64,000 nt of DNA from Haloarcula sebkhae (GTDB lineage: Archaea; Halobacteriota; Halobacteria; Halobacteriales; Haloarculaceae). The position numbers and the translations under genes are program-made. This document shows positions 44,408 through 52,899 of this stretch, one piece after another. Each line of letters opens with the position of its first letter. Within the stretch, counting starts at the first letter, position 1. The notes below the pieces were generated by a model. That model worked only from the letters and a program-made list of their open reading frames with translations, was not told where the DNA came from and did no database searches. The DNA lies in assembly GCF_014647415.1 (NCBI RefSeq), contig NZ_BMPD01000004.1:62001-126000 (forward strand). Direction: 5' to 3'.

Positions 44408-45829
44408 CTATAGCTGTCCGTTGAGAACTTTGGCGGCGACCAGCACCGGGTCCCAGACGGGGCTAAACGGTGGTGCGTAGGCCAGATCCAGCTGTTCGAG
44501 TTCGTCGATGCTCATGTCCGCCTCGATAGCCGTCGCGAGCGTATCGATACGTATCGCCGCCCGGTCTTCCCCGACGATTGCCCCGCCCAGCAGGCGACCA
44601 CTCTTCCGGTCTGCGACCAGCGTCACGTCGGTGTCGTCGCCGCCGGGGTAGTACCCTGACCGGGAGCCGGCCGTGACTGTTTTTGATACCGGGTCGAAGC
44701 CGTTCGCGCTGGCCTGCTCGTGGTCGAGGAGGCCGACGCGACCGCATTCGAGGTCGAACGCCTTCACGACGGCTGTCCCGGCGATGTTTCCGACGGGCGA
44801 GGGGTCGCCGGCGACGGTCTGCCCGATTGCGCGGCCGGCCCGGTTCGCGGTCAGTCCGAGCGGCACCCAGTCAGGCTTGCCGGTCACGGCGTGGCTGTCC
44901 TCGGCGCAGTCTCCGGCGGCGTAGACGCCGTCGACGCTCGTCGCCCCGTACTCGTCGACCGCTATCGCACCGGAGGCTCCGAGTTCGACTGGCGTGTCCG
45001 AGACGAGGGTTGTCTTCGGCCGGATGCCGATACCGACCAGCGCGAGGTCCACATCGGTCGTGCCGTCGCCGTGTGCAACCGACGCGACGTGCCCGTGTTC
45101 GTCGCCGGCGAGTTCTTCGACAGCGGTGTTCAGATGCAGTGTCACGCCCTGTTCCCGGAGGTGGTCGGCAACGCGTTCGCCGACCGCTTCGCCGAACGGC
45201 GGCAGGAGGTGGCCCGATCGCTGGAAGAGGTGTGTCTCGATGTCGTGAGCCCGGAACGCCTCGGCCATCTCGACGCCGACGTAGCCGCCGCCGACGATGG
45301 CGACTCGCTCTGGTGGCTTCCACTCTGTGTACTTTTCGACGAGCGTCGTATCGACGTATTCGATACTCGTGTCGACGGCAGAGCTGCCGGGCTTGGAGAG
45401 CGCGGAGCGGACCGCGGCGGCCGAATCGAGCCCGTGCATCGTGAACGCGCCGTCGAGTTCCGCCCCCGGTATCGGCCCGGTCACCGCGTGTGCGCCCGTC
45501 GCGACCAGCAGGTCGCTGTATGGCTGGCTGAACGTCTCGCCGCCGTGGGTGACGGTGACTGCCTCGGCGTCGGTGTCGACGCCGACGACCTCGTGGTTCC
45601 GACGGAGGTCGATCCCCCGTTCGGCCGCCTGTTCGGGCGACAGCGAGAGGAGGTCCGTTAGTCGCTCGACAGTCCCTTTGACGTAGTAGGGCGTCCCGCA
45701 GTGGGCGTATGACACCCACTCGCCCTTTTCGAAGACAATCATCTCACGGTCCGGTGCCTCGCGAGCGAATTTGCTTGCGGCGCTCAGTCCGGCTGCGTCG
45801 CCACCGATGACTACGAACGGGTCCGTCAT
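44408..45829 (-). CDS. CoA-disulfide reductase / NADH oxidase-like flavoprotein
   Basis: A 473-residue FAD-NAD(P)H disulfide oxidoreductase. FAD motif: VVIGGDAAGLSAASKFAR; single redox Cys44 in SYAHCGTPYYVKG, as in CoA-disulfide reductase, Nox and Npsr enzymes; NAD motif: VAIVGGGYVGVEMAEAFR; second FAD motif: VYAAGDCAEDSH. A C-terminal dimerisation domain is present, ending SPVWDPVLVAAKVL. Substrates may be CoA disulfide, polysulfide or O2. Given the sulfane-sulfur cluster 1 kb upstream, CoA-persulfide or polysulfide reduction is plausible. It is convergent with the P-type ATPase. Confidence 0.92.
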   Translation of the reverse strand: MTDPFVVIGGDAAGLSAASKFAREAPDREMIVFEKGEWVSYAHCGTPYYVKGTVERLTDLLSLSPEQAAERGIDLRRNHEVVGVDTDAEAVTVTHGGETFSQPYSDLLVATGAHAVTGPIPGAELDGAFTMHGLDSAAAVRSALSKPGSSAVDTSIEYVDTTLVEKYTEWKPPERVAIVGGGYVGVEMAEAFRAHDIETHLFQRSGHLLPPFGEAVGERVADHLREQGVTLHLNTAVEELAGDEHGHVASVAHGDGTTDVDLALVGIGIRPKTTLVSDTPVELGASGAIAVDEYGATSVDGVYAAGDCAEDSHAVTGKPDWVPLGLTANRAGRAIGQTVAGDPSPVGNIAGTAVVKAFDLECGRVGLLDHEQASANGFDPVSKTVTAGSRSGYYPGGDDTDVTLVADRKSGRLLGGAIVGEDRAAIRIDTLATAIEADMSIDELEQLDLAYAPPFSPVWDPVLVAAKVLNGQL

Positions 45830-45991
45830 ACAGGCCCTCGTGTCGCTGCGGTACTAAGCGTTGAGTGAGGTCCGGGTAACTGCGTGGGCTACTGGCTATC
45901 GATCATCTGCGGTTCCCATACTGCGTTCACGACCGTATGAGGTCGAGGATTCGCCACAGTGAGGTCGAACGTGACCGCCCCGCGCCTGGGA

Positions 45992-46433
45992 TTAGAACGT
46001 GATGATTTCGTAGTCGTCGTCGACGAGCGAGCGAATACTCGGGTGGCCGTCATGCTCGTCCAGCGTGACGAGCCCGGAGTCGGCGACGGCGTCTTCGACG
46101 CCGAACGCACTGGAACAGTAGTCACAGACGGCCGTGTCGTCCTTGACGGTCTGGTACAGTTCGTGGTAGTCGCTGTCCTCGTCTTCGAGTTCCGGAAAGC
46201 ACCGTGTCGACCCGGACCTGTGTGCCCTCCTCCGCACCGTTGACGACCTCGACGGTCTCCAGCACGTCGGCGTGATACAACAACCGCTTCGAAGAGATAC
46301 AGCCACGGTTGAGACACGTCCCGCCGAGGGGGCCTTTTTCCACGACCGCGACTGATTGTCTCTGGTTCGCGGCGGCGTTTGCCACGTCTAACCCGGACCC
46401 GAAGCTGATGACCAGGAAATCAACCTCGTTCAT
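45992..46433 (-). pseudogene. Chimeric relic: Lpd N-terminus joined to DsrE-family C-terminus
   Basis: From 46433 the frame reads MNEVDFLVISFGSGLDVANA and GGTCLNRGCISSKRLLYHAD, an FAD-disulfide oxidoreductase N-terminus of the dihydrolipoyl/mercuric reductase type (redox pair CLNRGC). After about 70 residues (LETVE) that homology ends. A frameshift later the sequence becomes FPELEDEDSDYHELYQTV, DDTAVCDYCSSAFGVEDAV, and DGHPSIRSLVDDDYEIITF to a stop at 45992, the C-terminal part of a DsrE-family sulfur protein. Both halves are truncated, so neither enzyme can be whole. A deletion joined two sulfur-related genes at the edge of the sulfur island. Confidence 0.75.
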
Positions 46434-46810
46434 ATAAGCCCTGTCACCGTCCAGCAATATGAACGGTCCCCGGAAATGTCCTCACATACTAACCACGACG
46501 AGTGGGTAGCACTGTCCTCAATTGTCGACCGGAACCCCTCACAGCGTCTGCCAGCAGAGAATGCAGTGAAGTAATCACTCGAGCACTACGCTCTCTCTGT
46601 GCTGTGGTCGTACCACTGGGCGAAGGCGTACAGTCGCCGCGAGCGAACTGGATATAGTCGAGTATCAGCTATATCGACGTGAGTGACAATAGAAATGTGT
46701 AATAGGTACAATAACACTCATCTGCCAAGAATAGTGACAACCAGCCGATCACATACAGAAATCCGCTCGGCACGGGAGTGACAGAGGGCGATCGAGAGAA
46801 GACGGCGGCG
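46434..46810. other. Intergenic, with inverted repeat
   Basis: A 377-bp region between the chimeric relic and the regulator stop. GATATAG (46651-46657) and CTATATC (46669-46675) are perfect inverted arms around 11 bases. The rest shows no coding frame or RNA I can support. Confidence 0.45.
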
Positions 46811-47215
46811 TTAGCTTTCGGCAGTAGGAGTTGAAGTGTCGGACTGTTCGTACTTGTTCTCGAACTCCTGAATCAGTTGGCCCATCTTCGCGTACCAGTC
46901 GTTGAGCATCCGCTGCATCTCGCCTGCGATCTGTGACGGGTCCGTTGGCGAGTAGACGTGGTAGTAGCCGCCTTGGTCGTAGTTGATCTGGTCCTTCTCG
47001 ATGAACCCCGTCTGGAGGAGTCGCTGGACGGCGCGATACGCAGTCGAGCGCTCGCGGTCGACCGCGTCGGCGAGTTCGTCGACGGTCAGTGGTTCGTCAG
47101 CCTCGACGAGCGCCCGAAAGCATTCTTTGTCGAGTTCTTTGAGCCCGTGGAAACATTCCAACAGCCCCTCACATTGCATATCCCGGCGGAGCTGTTCAGA
47201 CATCGAATCTGGCAT
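46811..47215 (-). CDS. TrmB-like / HTH regulator of the sulfur island
   Basis: This 134-residue regulator starts MPDSMSEQLRRDMQCEGLLE; the frame is open to 47293, and the ATG at 47203 is also possible. The winged helix spans about residues 25-90 (ADEPLTVDELADAVDRERST, AYRAVQRLLQTGFIEKDQ). C-terminal residues form a long helix for dimerisation. Cysteines at about 15, 21 and 32 (MQCEG, LECFHG, KECFRAL) could sense persulfides, which is an inference. A 6-bp inverted repeat at 47255-47273 lies just upstream and could be its own operator. It heads the sulfur gene cluster. Confidence 0.82.
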   Translation of the reverse strand: MPDSMSEQLRRDMQCEGLLECFHGLKELDKECFRALVEADEPLTVDELADAVDRERSTAYRAVQRLLQTGFIEKDQINYDQGGYYHVYSPTDPSQIAGEMQRMLNDWYAKMGQLIQEFENKYEQSDTSTPTAES

Positions 47216-47254
47216 CGTTATCACCTGTTCGTAGCCGCTACGCGGTAATAAGAC

Positions 47255-47273
47255 TTGTGTACGGTTCACACAA
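47255..47273. promoter_or_regulatory. Candidate operator TTGTGT-N7-ACACAA
   Basis: Perfect 6-bp inverted arms, TTGTGT (47255-47260) and ACACAA (47268-47273), lie 40-58 bp upstream of the regulator ATG. The position suits an autoregulatory or promoter-proximal site. Confidence 0.4.
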
Positions 47274-47358
47274 ATGCACGCACGATCCGGCAAAAACTGC
47301 CCTCTGACGGACGGATGAGCGCGTTCATAATATACCTGCTACAGACCACACCGAACGG

Positions 47359-47820
47359 CTAGTCTGCGCCCGTCGCGGCTGTCTCGCGAGTCTCGCTCCG
47401 GGTTCGCCAGTAGCCCTGGAGATACGCGCCGATGAACATCCCGGCGAGCGCCCAGAGGATAGTGACGTTGCCGATACCGAGGCTCGCGTAGGCGGCCCCC
47501 GGACAGATGCCGGACAGTCCCCAGCCGACGCCGAAGATGGCACCGCCGATCAGGACGTTCCGGTCGAAGGACTTCAGACGCCGTTCGAAGGTATCGCCAG
47601 TCAGCGGCGCGCGGCTGAGGAGGCGGGGCGCGAGGAAGAAGGTCACGCCCGTCACGGCAGCGCCGCCGAACATCACGAATACCAGCCCGAAGTCCTCGAA
47701 CTGGAGGAAATCCAGAACGACTTCCGGGCGCGCCATGTGGCTGTACGCCAGTCCGAACCCGAAGACGAGGCCGCCGACGAGAATCAGCGGCATGAACGCG
47801 GGGTGGCGGTCGTCGCTCAC
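47359..47820 (-). CDS. YeeE/YedE family protein (DUF6691 type)
   Basis: This 153-residue membrane protein has four hydrophobic segments. Family motifs include FGFGLAYSHMARPEVVLDFL and VGWGLSGICPGAAYASLG, the latter with the Cys conserved in YeeE/YedE channels for thiosulfate or sulfane sulfur. It represents one half of the usual fused YeeE; the other half is the adjoining gene upstream (47888). The two are 68 bp apart on the same strand and should work as a pair to move reduced sulfur across the membrane. Confidence 0.9.
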   Translation of the reverse strand: MSDDRHPAFMPLILVGGLVFGFGLAYSHMARPEVVLDFLQFEDFGLVFVMFGGAAVTGVTFFLAPRLLSRAPLTGDTFERRLKSFDRNVLIGGAIFGVGWGLSGICPGAAYASLGIGNVTILWALAGMFIGAYLQGYWRTRSETRETAATGAD

Positions 47821-47887
47821 GTGTCCCTCCCCCGGGTCGCTCCCGTTCGCTTGTTTCGAGACTCTCGCTCCGCTCGACTCTCGCAGC

Positions 47888-48379
47888 TCACGGACTCACC
47901 CCCAGTGCGGAAACCAGTTGTGCAGTGATGATGGCGACTGCAAGGAACGTCAGGACGCCGATAATCGACGTTTTCGACGCTGAGCCGACGCCACAGACGC
48001 CGTGGCCCGACGTACAGCCTTTCCCGACGCGTGTTCCGATACCGACGAATAGCCCACCGAGGAGGAGTCGCCACGGCTGGACGTCGGTGGTCCATGCGCC
48101 GCCCTGATAGACGACCGCGTACACGGCCGCCCCGAGGATGATACCGAGCGTGAACACGACGCGCCAGTCACGGGAACTGACGTACTGCTGGAACCGGGAC
48201 CGTTCCGAGACGTACGACAGCGTCGACTCAAGAAATGTACTCGCGCCGGCGCTGATGCCGGTGCCGAGATAGATGACGACAGTCCCGAGCCCGACTAGCA
48301 GGCCACCGACGGCGTAGCGACTGATGCCGTTCGGAAACAGTTCGGCGGTTACTTGCAGTGGGAGTGCCTCAATCACCAT
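47888..48379 (-). CDS. YeeE/YedE family thiosulfate/sulfur transport protein
   Basis: This 163-residue membrane protein has four or five hydrophobic segments. The hallmark GTRVGKGCTSGHGVCGVG holds the conserved cysteine pair that in YeeE passes thiosulfate through the pore. GISAGASTFLESTLSYVSER and LGIILGAAVYAVVYQGG are also family segments. It lies 9 bp downstream of the rhodanese-metallo-beta-lactamase gene, so all three minus-strand genes probably form an operon. Confidence 0.9.
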   Translation of the reverse strand: MVIEALPLQVTAELFPNGISRYAVGGLLVGLGTVVIYLGTGISAGASTFLESTLSYVSERSRFQQYVSSRDWRVVFTLGIILGAAVYAVVYQGGAWTTDVQPWRLLLGGLFVGIGTRVGKGCTSGHGVCGVGSASKTSIIGVLTFLAVAIITAQLVSALGVSP

Positions 48380-48387
48380 TGGCGTGG

Positions 48388-49629
48388 TTAGTCACCCGCA
48401 AGGGATTCCTGGCTAGCGGCGCAGTTGTTCGGCCCGAGCTCCAGCGTGAACGCTTCCTCGTCGTCGACGGCGTTCTGCCCGAGGTTCGTCGCGATGATCT
48501 CCTCGTAGTTGGCCGGTCGCGGCGGCATATCCGAGAGGACGAGCTCGACGAACGCGTCCTCGCCCATGGTGAGCGCGTCCATTTCTTCGACGAACTCACC
48601 GATTGGTGCGGTAAAGGTGCCGTCCTCGGCGGGCTCGGCGGCGTCGCTGAAGTGCGCACCGCCGACGAGCGTGTCGTCGGGCAGGGGTAGCACGCGCTCT
48701 TGAAGCGACTCGTAGAGCATGCGTGCGGCTTCGGGCGCGCCCTCGTCGCCCTCTTCGAGGTCGGGGCGAGCGACGCTCTCGATGAAGAGTCCGTCGCCGG
48801 TTGCAAGCAGGCTCCCGTCGACGAGGTAGGAGGTCATCCCGGTCGTGTGGCCGGGCGTGGAGACTGTCTTGATAGTCGCGTCGCCGACGTCGAACGTGTC
48901 GCCGTCTTCGGCGGTCGTCAGGCCGTCGGCGTCCTGCCGAGCTTGCGAGGCAGGGCCCGTGGAGCTTTGCTCCGCGGCGTAGGTGACGCCGCGGTCGACG
49001 GCGGCCTCTGGAATGACGCCCTCGACGCCTTCCGCGTCGAGGTCGCGAACGCCGGAGATGTGATCGGCGTGGATATGCGTATCGAGCGCGTACTGCAGGT
49101 CGACGCCGAGGTCGGCGGCATCTTCGAGGTAGCGGTCGGTGAACGCCCGCAGCGGGTCGATGATAGCGGCCTCGCCGTCGTTGTAGAGGAGATAGCCGAG
49201 ACAACCCGAGGACGGCCGCTGGTACTGCAGGAGTGTGCCGGCGCCGTCGTAGCGTTCGACCTCGACGGCCTCGTAGATACTTGCCCACCCGTTCATGCCG
49301 TCTTCGAGATGGTTGACGTCGTAGCCGTGTTCCGCGAGTGTGCCTGCGACGTACTCGCTTGCGCCGCCTTTCGCGCACAGGACGGTCACTTCGCGGTCGT
49401 CGGGGACCCGGTCTAGGACCCCCTCGTCGATGTCGTCCTCAAGGAACTCGAAGTACGGGACGTTGATCGACGTGACGTTCTCGCCGTCGATGCGCCACTC
49501 GTCGTAATCAGATTGCATGCGCGCGTCGAGGAGCATTACGTCCTCACCGGCGTCGATGCGGTTTTTGAGCGATTCCGGATCAGTCGATTCCACGTCAACG
49601 TCCGGTGTCGGAAAGTCGTCAGCGTTCAT
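48388..49629 (-). CDS. Rhodanese-metallo-beta-lactamase fusion, persulfide dioxygenase type
   Basis: This 413-residue protein starts MNADDFPTPDVDVE; the ATG at 49638 would add three residues. Residues about 15-115 are a rhodanese domain with the active-site VTVLCAKGGASEY. Then follows a metallo-beta-lactamase fold of the ETHE1/BLH type: LDTHIHADHISGVRDLD (metal ligands), STPGHTTGMTSYLVDG and LLATGDGLF. Such fusions oxidise glutathione or low-molecular-weight persulfide to sulfite, with the rhodanese half handling sulfane sulfur. Haloarchaea use gamma-glutamylcysteine or CoA thiols, so the natural persulfide is uncertain. The divergent gene is tusA. Confidence 0.93.
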   Translation of the reverse strand: MNADDFPTPDVDVESTDPESLKNRIDAGEDVMLLDARMQSDYDEWRIDGENVTSINVPYFEFLEDDIDEGVLDRVPDDREVTVLCAKGGASEYVAGTLAEHGYDVNHLEDGMNGWASIYEAVEVERYDGAGTLLQYQRPSSGCLGYLLYNDGEAAIIDPLRAFTDRYLEDAADLGVDLQYALDTHIHADHISGVRDLDAEGVEGVIPEAAVDRGVTYAAEQSSTGPASQARQDADGLTTAEDGDTFDVGDATIKTVSTPGHTTGMTSYLVDGSLLATGDGLFIESVARPDLEEGDEGAPEAARMLYESLQERVLPLPDDTLVGGAHFSDAAEPAEDGTFTAPIGEFVEEMDALTMGEDAFVELVLSDMPPRPANYEEIIATNLGQNAVDDEEAFTLELGPNNCAASQESLAGD

Positions 49630-49667
49630 GTTGTGCACTCGTTTCTACCGGGCGGATACACAAAAGC

Positions 49668-49687
49668 ATTTGCATAGTAGTGCAAAT
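49668..49687. promoter_or_regulatory. Palindrome ATTTGCA-N6-TGCAAAT in the divergent sulfur promoter
   Basis: Perfect 7-bp arms, ATTTGCA (49668-49674) and TGCAAAT (49681-49687), flank six bases. It lies 39 bp upstream of the rhodanese-MBL start, in the 248-bp divergent region shared with tusA. An ATTTGCA half-site also occurs at 54654, close to the thioredoxin TATA. A shared sulfur-responsive operator is inference. Confidence 0.5.
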
Positions 49688-49877
49688 ACTAAACAATACT
49701 ATTTGTCGGTCCAATCTATTTAGGTGCTAAATACGGCCTATAATGGGCTTTGAAACGATCATCGCCATATATGTGGGGCGACAGTTGTTTGCTAAAAACC
49801 CAAGAACCAACAATCTTTTACTTGACCGGATGGTATTGTGCGATAGCTCCAAGACAATCTAACGGAGCAAATAACCA

Positions 49878-50123
49878 ATGAACGCTGAATTTGACATCGC
49901 GGAGACGCTCGACGTGAAAGGCGCATCGTGTCCCATGCCAGTGGTGAAGACGAAGTCGGCTACCGACGACCTCGACACCGGCGACGTCCTCGAAGTACTG
50001 GCGACTGACCCGGGAAGCATGAGCGACATCGACGGCTGGGCCGCCGGCACCGAGGGCGTCGAGCTCGTCGATCAGGAGGAGGGCGACGACGTGTACAAGC
50101 ACTACGTGCGCAAGACGGAGTAA
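49878..50123 (+). CDS. tusA: TusA-family sulfur carrier protein
   Basis: This 81-residue protein has the TusA fold with the sulfur-carrying Cys in GASCPMPVVKTKSA (CPxP motif, about residues 18-21). It ends in a basic-acidic strand (VYKHYVRKTE). It carries persulfide sulfur to acceptors, and pairs with DsrE2 encoded 2 bp downstream. The combination TusA-DsrE2-rhodanese is a known sulfur-relay set in sulfur-oxidising prokaryotes. A purine-rich CGGAG sequence lies about 12 bp before the ATG. Confidence 0.92.
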   Translation: MNAEFDIAETLDVKGASCPMPVVKTKSATDDLDTGDVLEVLATDPGSMSDIDGWAAGTEGVELVDQEEGDDVYKHYVRKTE

Positions 50124-50125
50124 CG

Positions 50126-50713
50126 ATGAGCACGGACACACCAGACGCGCCATCCGACGATGCTCCCTCCGATGATCCGCCATCGCGCGCGGAGCTGGCC
50201 GCCCGCGTCGACGAACTGGAAGACGCGCTCGACGAGGCAACCAGTGCGGACGACGCAAAGAAGATGAGCATCATCGCGACGAAGGGGACACTCGACATGG
50301 CGTACCCGCCGCTCATCCTGGCAAGCACTGCGGCCGCGTTCGGGTACGAGGTGACCGTCTTCCACACGTTCTGGGGGCTGGACATCCTCCACGAGGAGCG
50401 CTCGAAAAACCTCAAGCTGAGCTCCGTGGGGAACCCGAATATGCCCGTGCCGAACGCCGTCGCCGCGCTCCCCGGCATGGACCGCGTGACGACGAAGATG
50501 ATGGAGAAGAAAATCGCGGACAACGACACCGCCACTATCGAGGAACTCATCGAGACGAGCCTCGACATGGGCGTAGAGTTCCAGGCCTGTCAGATGACCA
50601 TCGACCTGATGGACTACGACGAGGCCGACTTCTACGACGGCGTCACCACCGGCGTCGGCGCTGCGACAGCGCTGCAGGACATGGCTGACGCCGATATCCA
50701 ACTCCTCGTCTGA
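50126..50713 (+). CDS. dsrE2: DsrE2-like (DsrE/DsrF/DrsH) sulfur carrier
   Basis: This 195-residue protein has an acidic, coiled N-terminus (about 1-48; ARVDELEDALDEATSADDAK) and then the DsrE fold: MSIIATKGTLDMAYPPLILA, VTVFHTFWGLDILHE, and the reactive Cys region EFQACQMTIDLM. DsrE2 proteins receive sulfane sulfur from rhodanese/TusA. Members often have membrane segments; here LILASTAAAFGYEV is only mildly hydrophobic, so it is soluble or peripheral. It is coupled to tusA (2-bp gap) and convergent with the DUF1641 gene. Confidence 0.92.
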   Translation: MSTDTPDAPSDDAPSDDPPSRAELAARVDELEDALDEATSADDAKKMSIIATKGTLDMAYPPLILASTAAAFGYEVTVFHTFWGLDILHEERSKNLKLSSVGNPNMPVPNAVAALPGMDRVTTKMMEKKIADNDTATIEELIETSLDMGVEFQACQMTIDLMDYDEADFYDGVTTGVGAATALQDMADADIQLLV

Positions 50714-50747
50714 AACGATTAATCGCGCAAAGGTCTCCGGCGGCCAA

Positions 50748-51374
50748 CTATTCTGCTTTCTCCTCGGCGCGCTCACGGCCGACTGCGCCGGCAAGTGCCA
50801 GCAAGTAGCCCAGCCCGTGCTGGACGTCCGGGTCGCGTAGCCCGCGAAGCAATCCGATGGGGCCGACCGGCTCGGGCGGATTGCGCTCCGCTTCACCGAG
50901 GCCCGCCAGTAACGTCTCGATACCGTCACGGGTGTCGTCGTCTGCTGCCGTCTGTGCGACTTCGCCGAGCGCGGCACCCGTGCCAGCCAGCGAGGTGACC
51001 ATCTCGTCGTCGAGTGCGGCGGTTGCCAGCGAGCCGACGTCGGCGAGTTCGGCCAGTTCGTCGAGCGTGCCGCTTCGCTGGAGCACGAGCAGGGTTTCGA
51101 GGGCATCCTGCAACTCGTCGCCGTTCTCACCGACGGTCTCGGCTAGGGCGACGGTCTCGTCAGTCGCAAGCCCGTCTGCGGACTCGGCGAGCGTCGAGCC
51201 CGTGGTCGAGAGCTCACGCACCATCTCGTCGGAGAGCGCGCTCTCGCCCAGCGAGAGCACGTCCAGCAGTTCGTTGACAGCGTTGAGGTGTTCGACGAAT
51301 TCGGCGACGGCTTCGGGGTTCTGCTGGATCGCCGCTTCGAGGTCGGTCTGCTCGGAGACCTGTTCTCCGGACAT
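50748..51374 (-). CDS. DUF1641 protein, SQR partner
   Basis: This 208-residue protein starts MSGEQVSEQTDLEAAIQQN; the frame runs open to 51527 but that part overlaps the upstream gene. It is all-helical and very acidic, with several similar segments (LATDETVALAETVGENGDEL, LDELAELADVGSLATAALDD) and ends in PVGPIGLLRGLRDPDVQHGL, the DUF1641 hallmark. DUF1641 proteins are frequent next to sulfide:quinone oxidoreductases and formate dehydrogenases, and may anchor or assemble them. It begins 2 bp after the SQR stop. Confidence 0.88.
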   Translation of the reverse strand: MSGEQVSEQTDLEAAIQQNPEAVAEFVEHLNAVNELLDVLSLGESALSDEMVRELSTTGSTLAESADGLATDETVALAETVGENGDELQDALETLLVLQRSGTLDELAELADVGSLATAALDDEMVTSLAGTGAALGEVAQTAADDDTRDGIETLLAGLGEAERNPPEPVGPIGLLRGLRDPDVQHGLGYLLALAGAVGRERAEEKAE

Positions 51375-51376
51375 GG

Positions 51377-52522
51377 TCAGAGCAACCCCCGTGCGGTGAG
51401 CCAGTAGGACTCGTTGTACGCCAGCTTCGACCAGTGGAGTTTCTCCGAGGGCGGTGCCGGCGACGGCTGGTTCTCGTAGTCGAACTCGACGAACGACGCC
51501 GCGTCCATTCCCGTCTCGATGAAACACAGCGTCTTCCCGTCGTAGGTCGCTGTCGGCGGACGACCGCGGATTTCGCTGGCGAGGCGCTGCCCGACGACGC
51601 CGGCCTGGTAGTGGGCGACGCTGCCCGCGTTCGGGACACCGGTGTCGGCGGTATCGCCGAGTGCGTAAACGTTGTCGACAGCCTGCGCTTCGAGCGTGTG
51701 CTTGTCGACGTCGACCCAGCCATTGTCGCCGAGCCCCGCCTCTTCGATGGGGTCGATACCGCCGTGGGGTGGAATCGTCACGAGGAGATCGTAGTCGAGT
51801 TCGGTCCCCTCCATCGACGTGATGGTCTTCGCCTCGGGATCAATCGACTCGGCGTTGAAGAACGTCTCGACCCCGATGCCGCGGTCGTCCATGATCGGCC
51901 GGGCCCACTCGGCGATATGGGGGTTGCCGTGGACGCGCTGGATCGGGTACGTGTAGGTGATGTCGACGTCCTCGCGGAGCCCGCGCTCGCGGAGCCAGTC
52001 GTCGGCCATGAAGACGAACTCGAGTGGTGCAGCCGGGCACATATGTGGCGTCCCGATGACGCTCAACACGAGATGCCCCTCGGTGAACTCCAGCAGTTCG
52101 TCACGGAGGGCGGTCGAGCCCGCCTCACTGTAGTAATTGTACCCGCCTTCCGCGAAGCCGGGAATCCGTTCGGGCTCTAGCGTCGACCCGGTCGCCAGCA
52201 CGAGGTAGTCGTAGTCGACTGCCGGGGCGGTGCCGTCGAACCGTAGTCGCTGGGCTTCGGTGTCGATTTCGGTCACGCGATCGATTTGAAGGTCGACGAC
52301 GTCGTCGACGAGTTCATCGAGCGGTCGCCGACCGTCTTCCGGTTCGCGTTGGCCGAACGGCACGTACAGCCAGACTGGCTTGTACACGTGGTCGGCCCCG
52401 TCGTTGACCAGCGTGATTCGGACGTCGCCGGCGTCGAGTTCGGCATCGAGTCGATCGGCGAGGTCGTTCGCGAGGACGGTGCCACCGGTCCCGCCACCGA
52501 CGATGACGACGTGCTCAGTCAT
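51377..52522 (-). CDS. sqr: Sulfide:quinone oxidoreductase family flavoprotein
   Basis: This 381-residue flavoprotein has the FAD motif HVVIVGGGTGGTVLANDLAD, the second half ATGSTLEPERIPGF, the redox-type Cys162 in GTPHMCPAAPLEF, VYALGDTADTGVPNAGSVAH for flavin binding, and a C-terminal amphipathic tail (LHWSKLAYNESYWLTARGLL) suited to membrane association. SQR oxidises sulfide to polysulfide and passes electrons to quinone. Cys331 in TLCFIETG is a second conserved Cys. It overlaps the upstream tusA by 4 bp and is followed at 2 bp by DUF1641. Confidence 0.92.
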   Translation of the reverse strand: MTEHVVIVGGGTGGTVLANDLADRLDAELDAGDVRITLVNDGADHVYKPVWLYVPFGQREPEDGRRPLDELVDDVVDLQIDRVTEIDTEAQRLRFDGTAPAVDYDYLVLATGSTLEPERIPGFAEGGYNYYSEAGSTALRDELLEFTEGHLVLSVIGTPHMCPAAPLEFVFMADDWLRERGLREDVDITYTYPIQRVHGNPHIAEWARPIMDDRGIGVETFFNAESIDPEAKTITSMEGTELDYDLLVTIPPHGGIDPIEEAGLGDNGWVDVDKHTLEAQAVDNVYALGDTADTGVPNAGSVAHYQAGVVGQRLASEIRGRPPTATYDGKTLCFIETGMDAASFVEFDYENQPSPAPPSEKLHWSKLAYNESYWLTARGLL

Positions 52523-52755
52523 GATTTCTCCACGTAGAACGCGTTATGATCGTCGAACTCCTCGATGTCAAGCAGTTCGTTGCCGGCCTCTTCGGCCCAC
52601 TCCGGAACGTCCGTGAGCGACTGGTCGCTGTCGCTCAGGAGCCGAACCACGTCACCGGCTTCGGCATCTCGGATCTGTCCGATGAGGTCCATCAGCGGAC
52701 CGGGACAGGCTGCGCCTCGGGCGTCGACGGTTTCGTCAGGTTCGATGTCAGTCAT
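52519..52755 (-). CDS. TusA-family sulfur carrier, second copy
   Basis: This 78-residue protein has the TusA CPxP motif in ARGAACPGPLMDLIGQIRDA (CPGP) and the family's DVVRLLSDSDQSLTDVPEW. It overlaps sqr by 4 bp and opens the tusA-sqr-DUF1641 operon, so it may accept the sulfane sulfur SQR releases. It differs from the first TusA (49878) in having CPGP, not CPMP, and a shorter C-terminus. Confidence 0.92.
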   Translation of the reverse strand: MTDIEPDETVDARGAACPGPLMDLIGQIRDAEAGDVVRLLSDSDQSLTDVPEWAEEAGNELLDIEEFDDHNAFYVEKS

Positions 52756-52899
52756 GAGAGTCTCACAGGAGGTAGTTAGGCCTCATCCGTATTAGTATTG
52801 TGCGTAAATTCCAAGATTATGAAAAATTGGGTCAGCGCAGTGAAACAAGATTATCGCAGGTGTGGCGAGTACAGCATCGCTGGGAGCGCGACGCTATAT

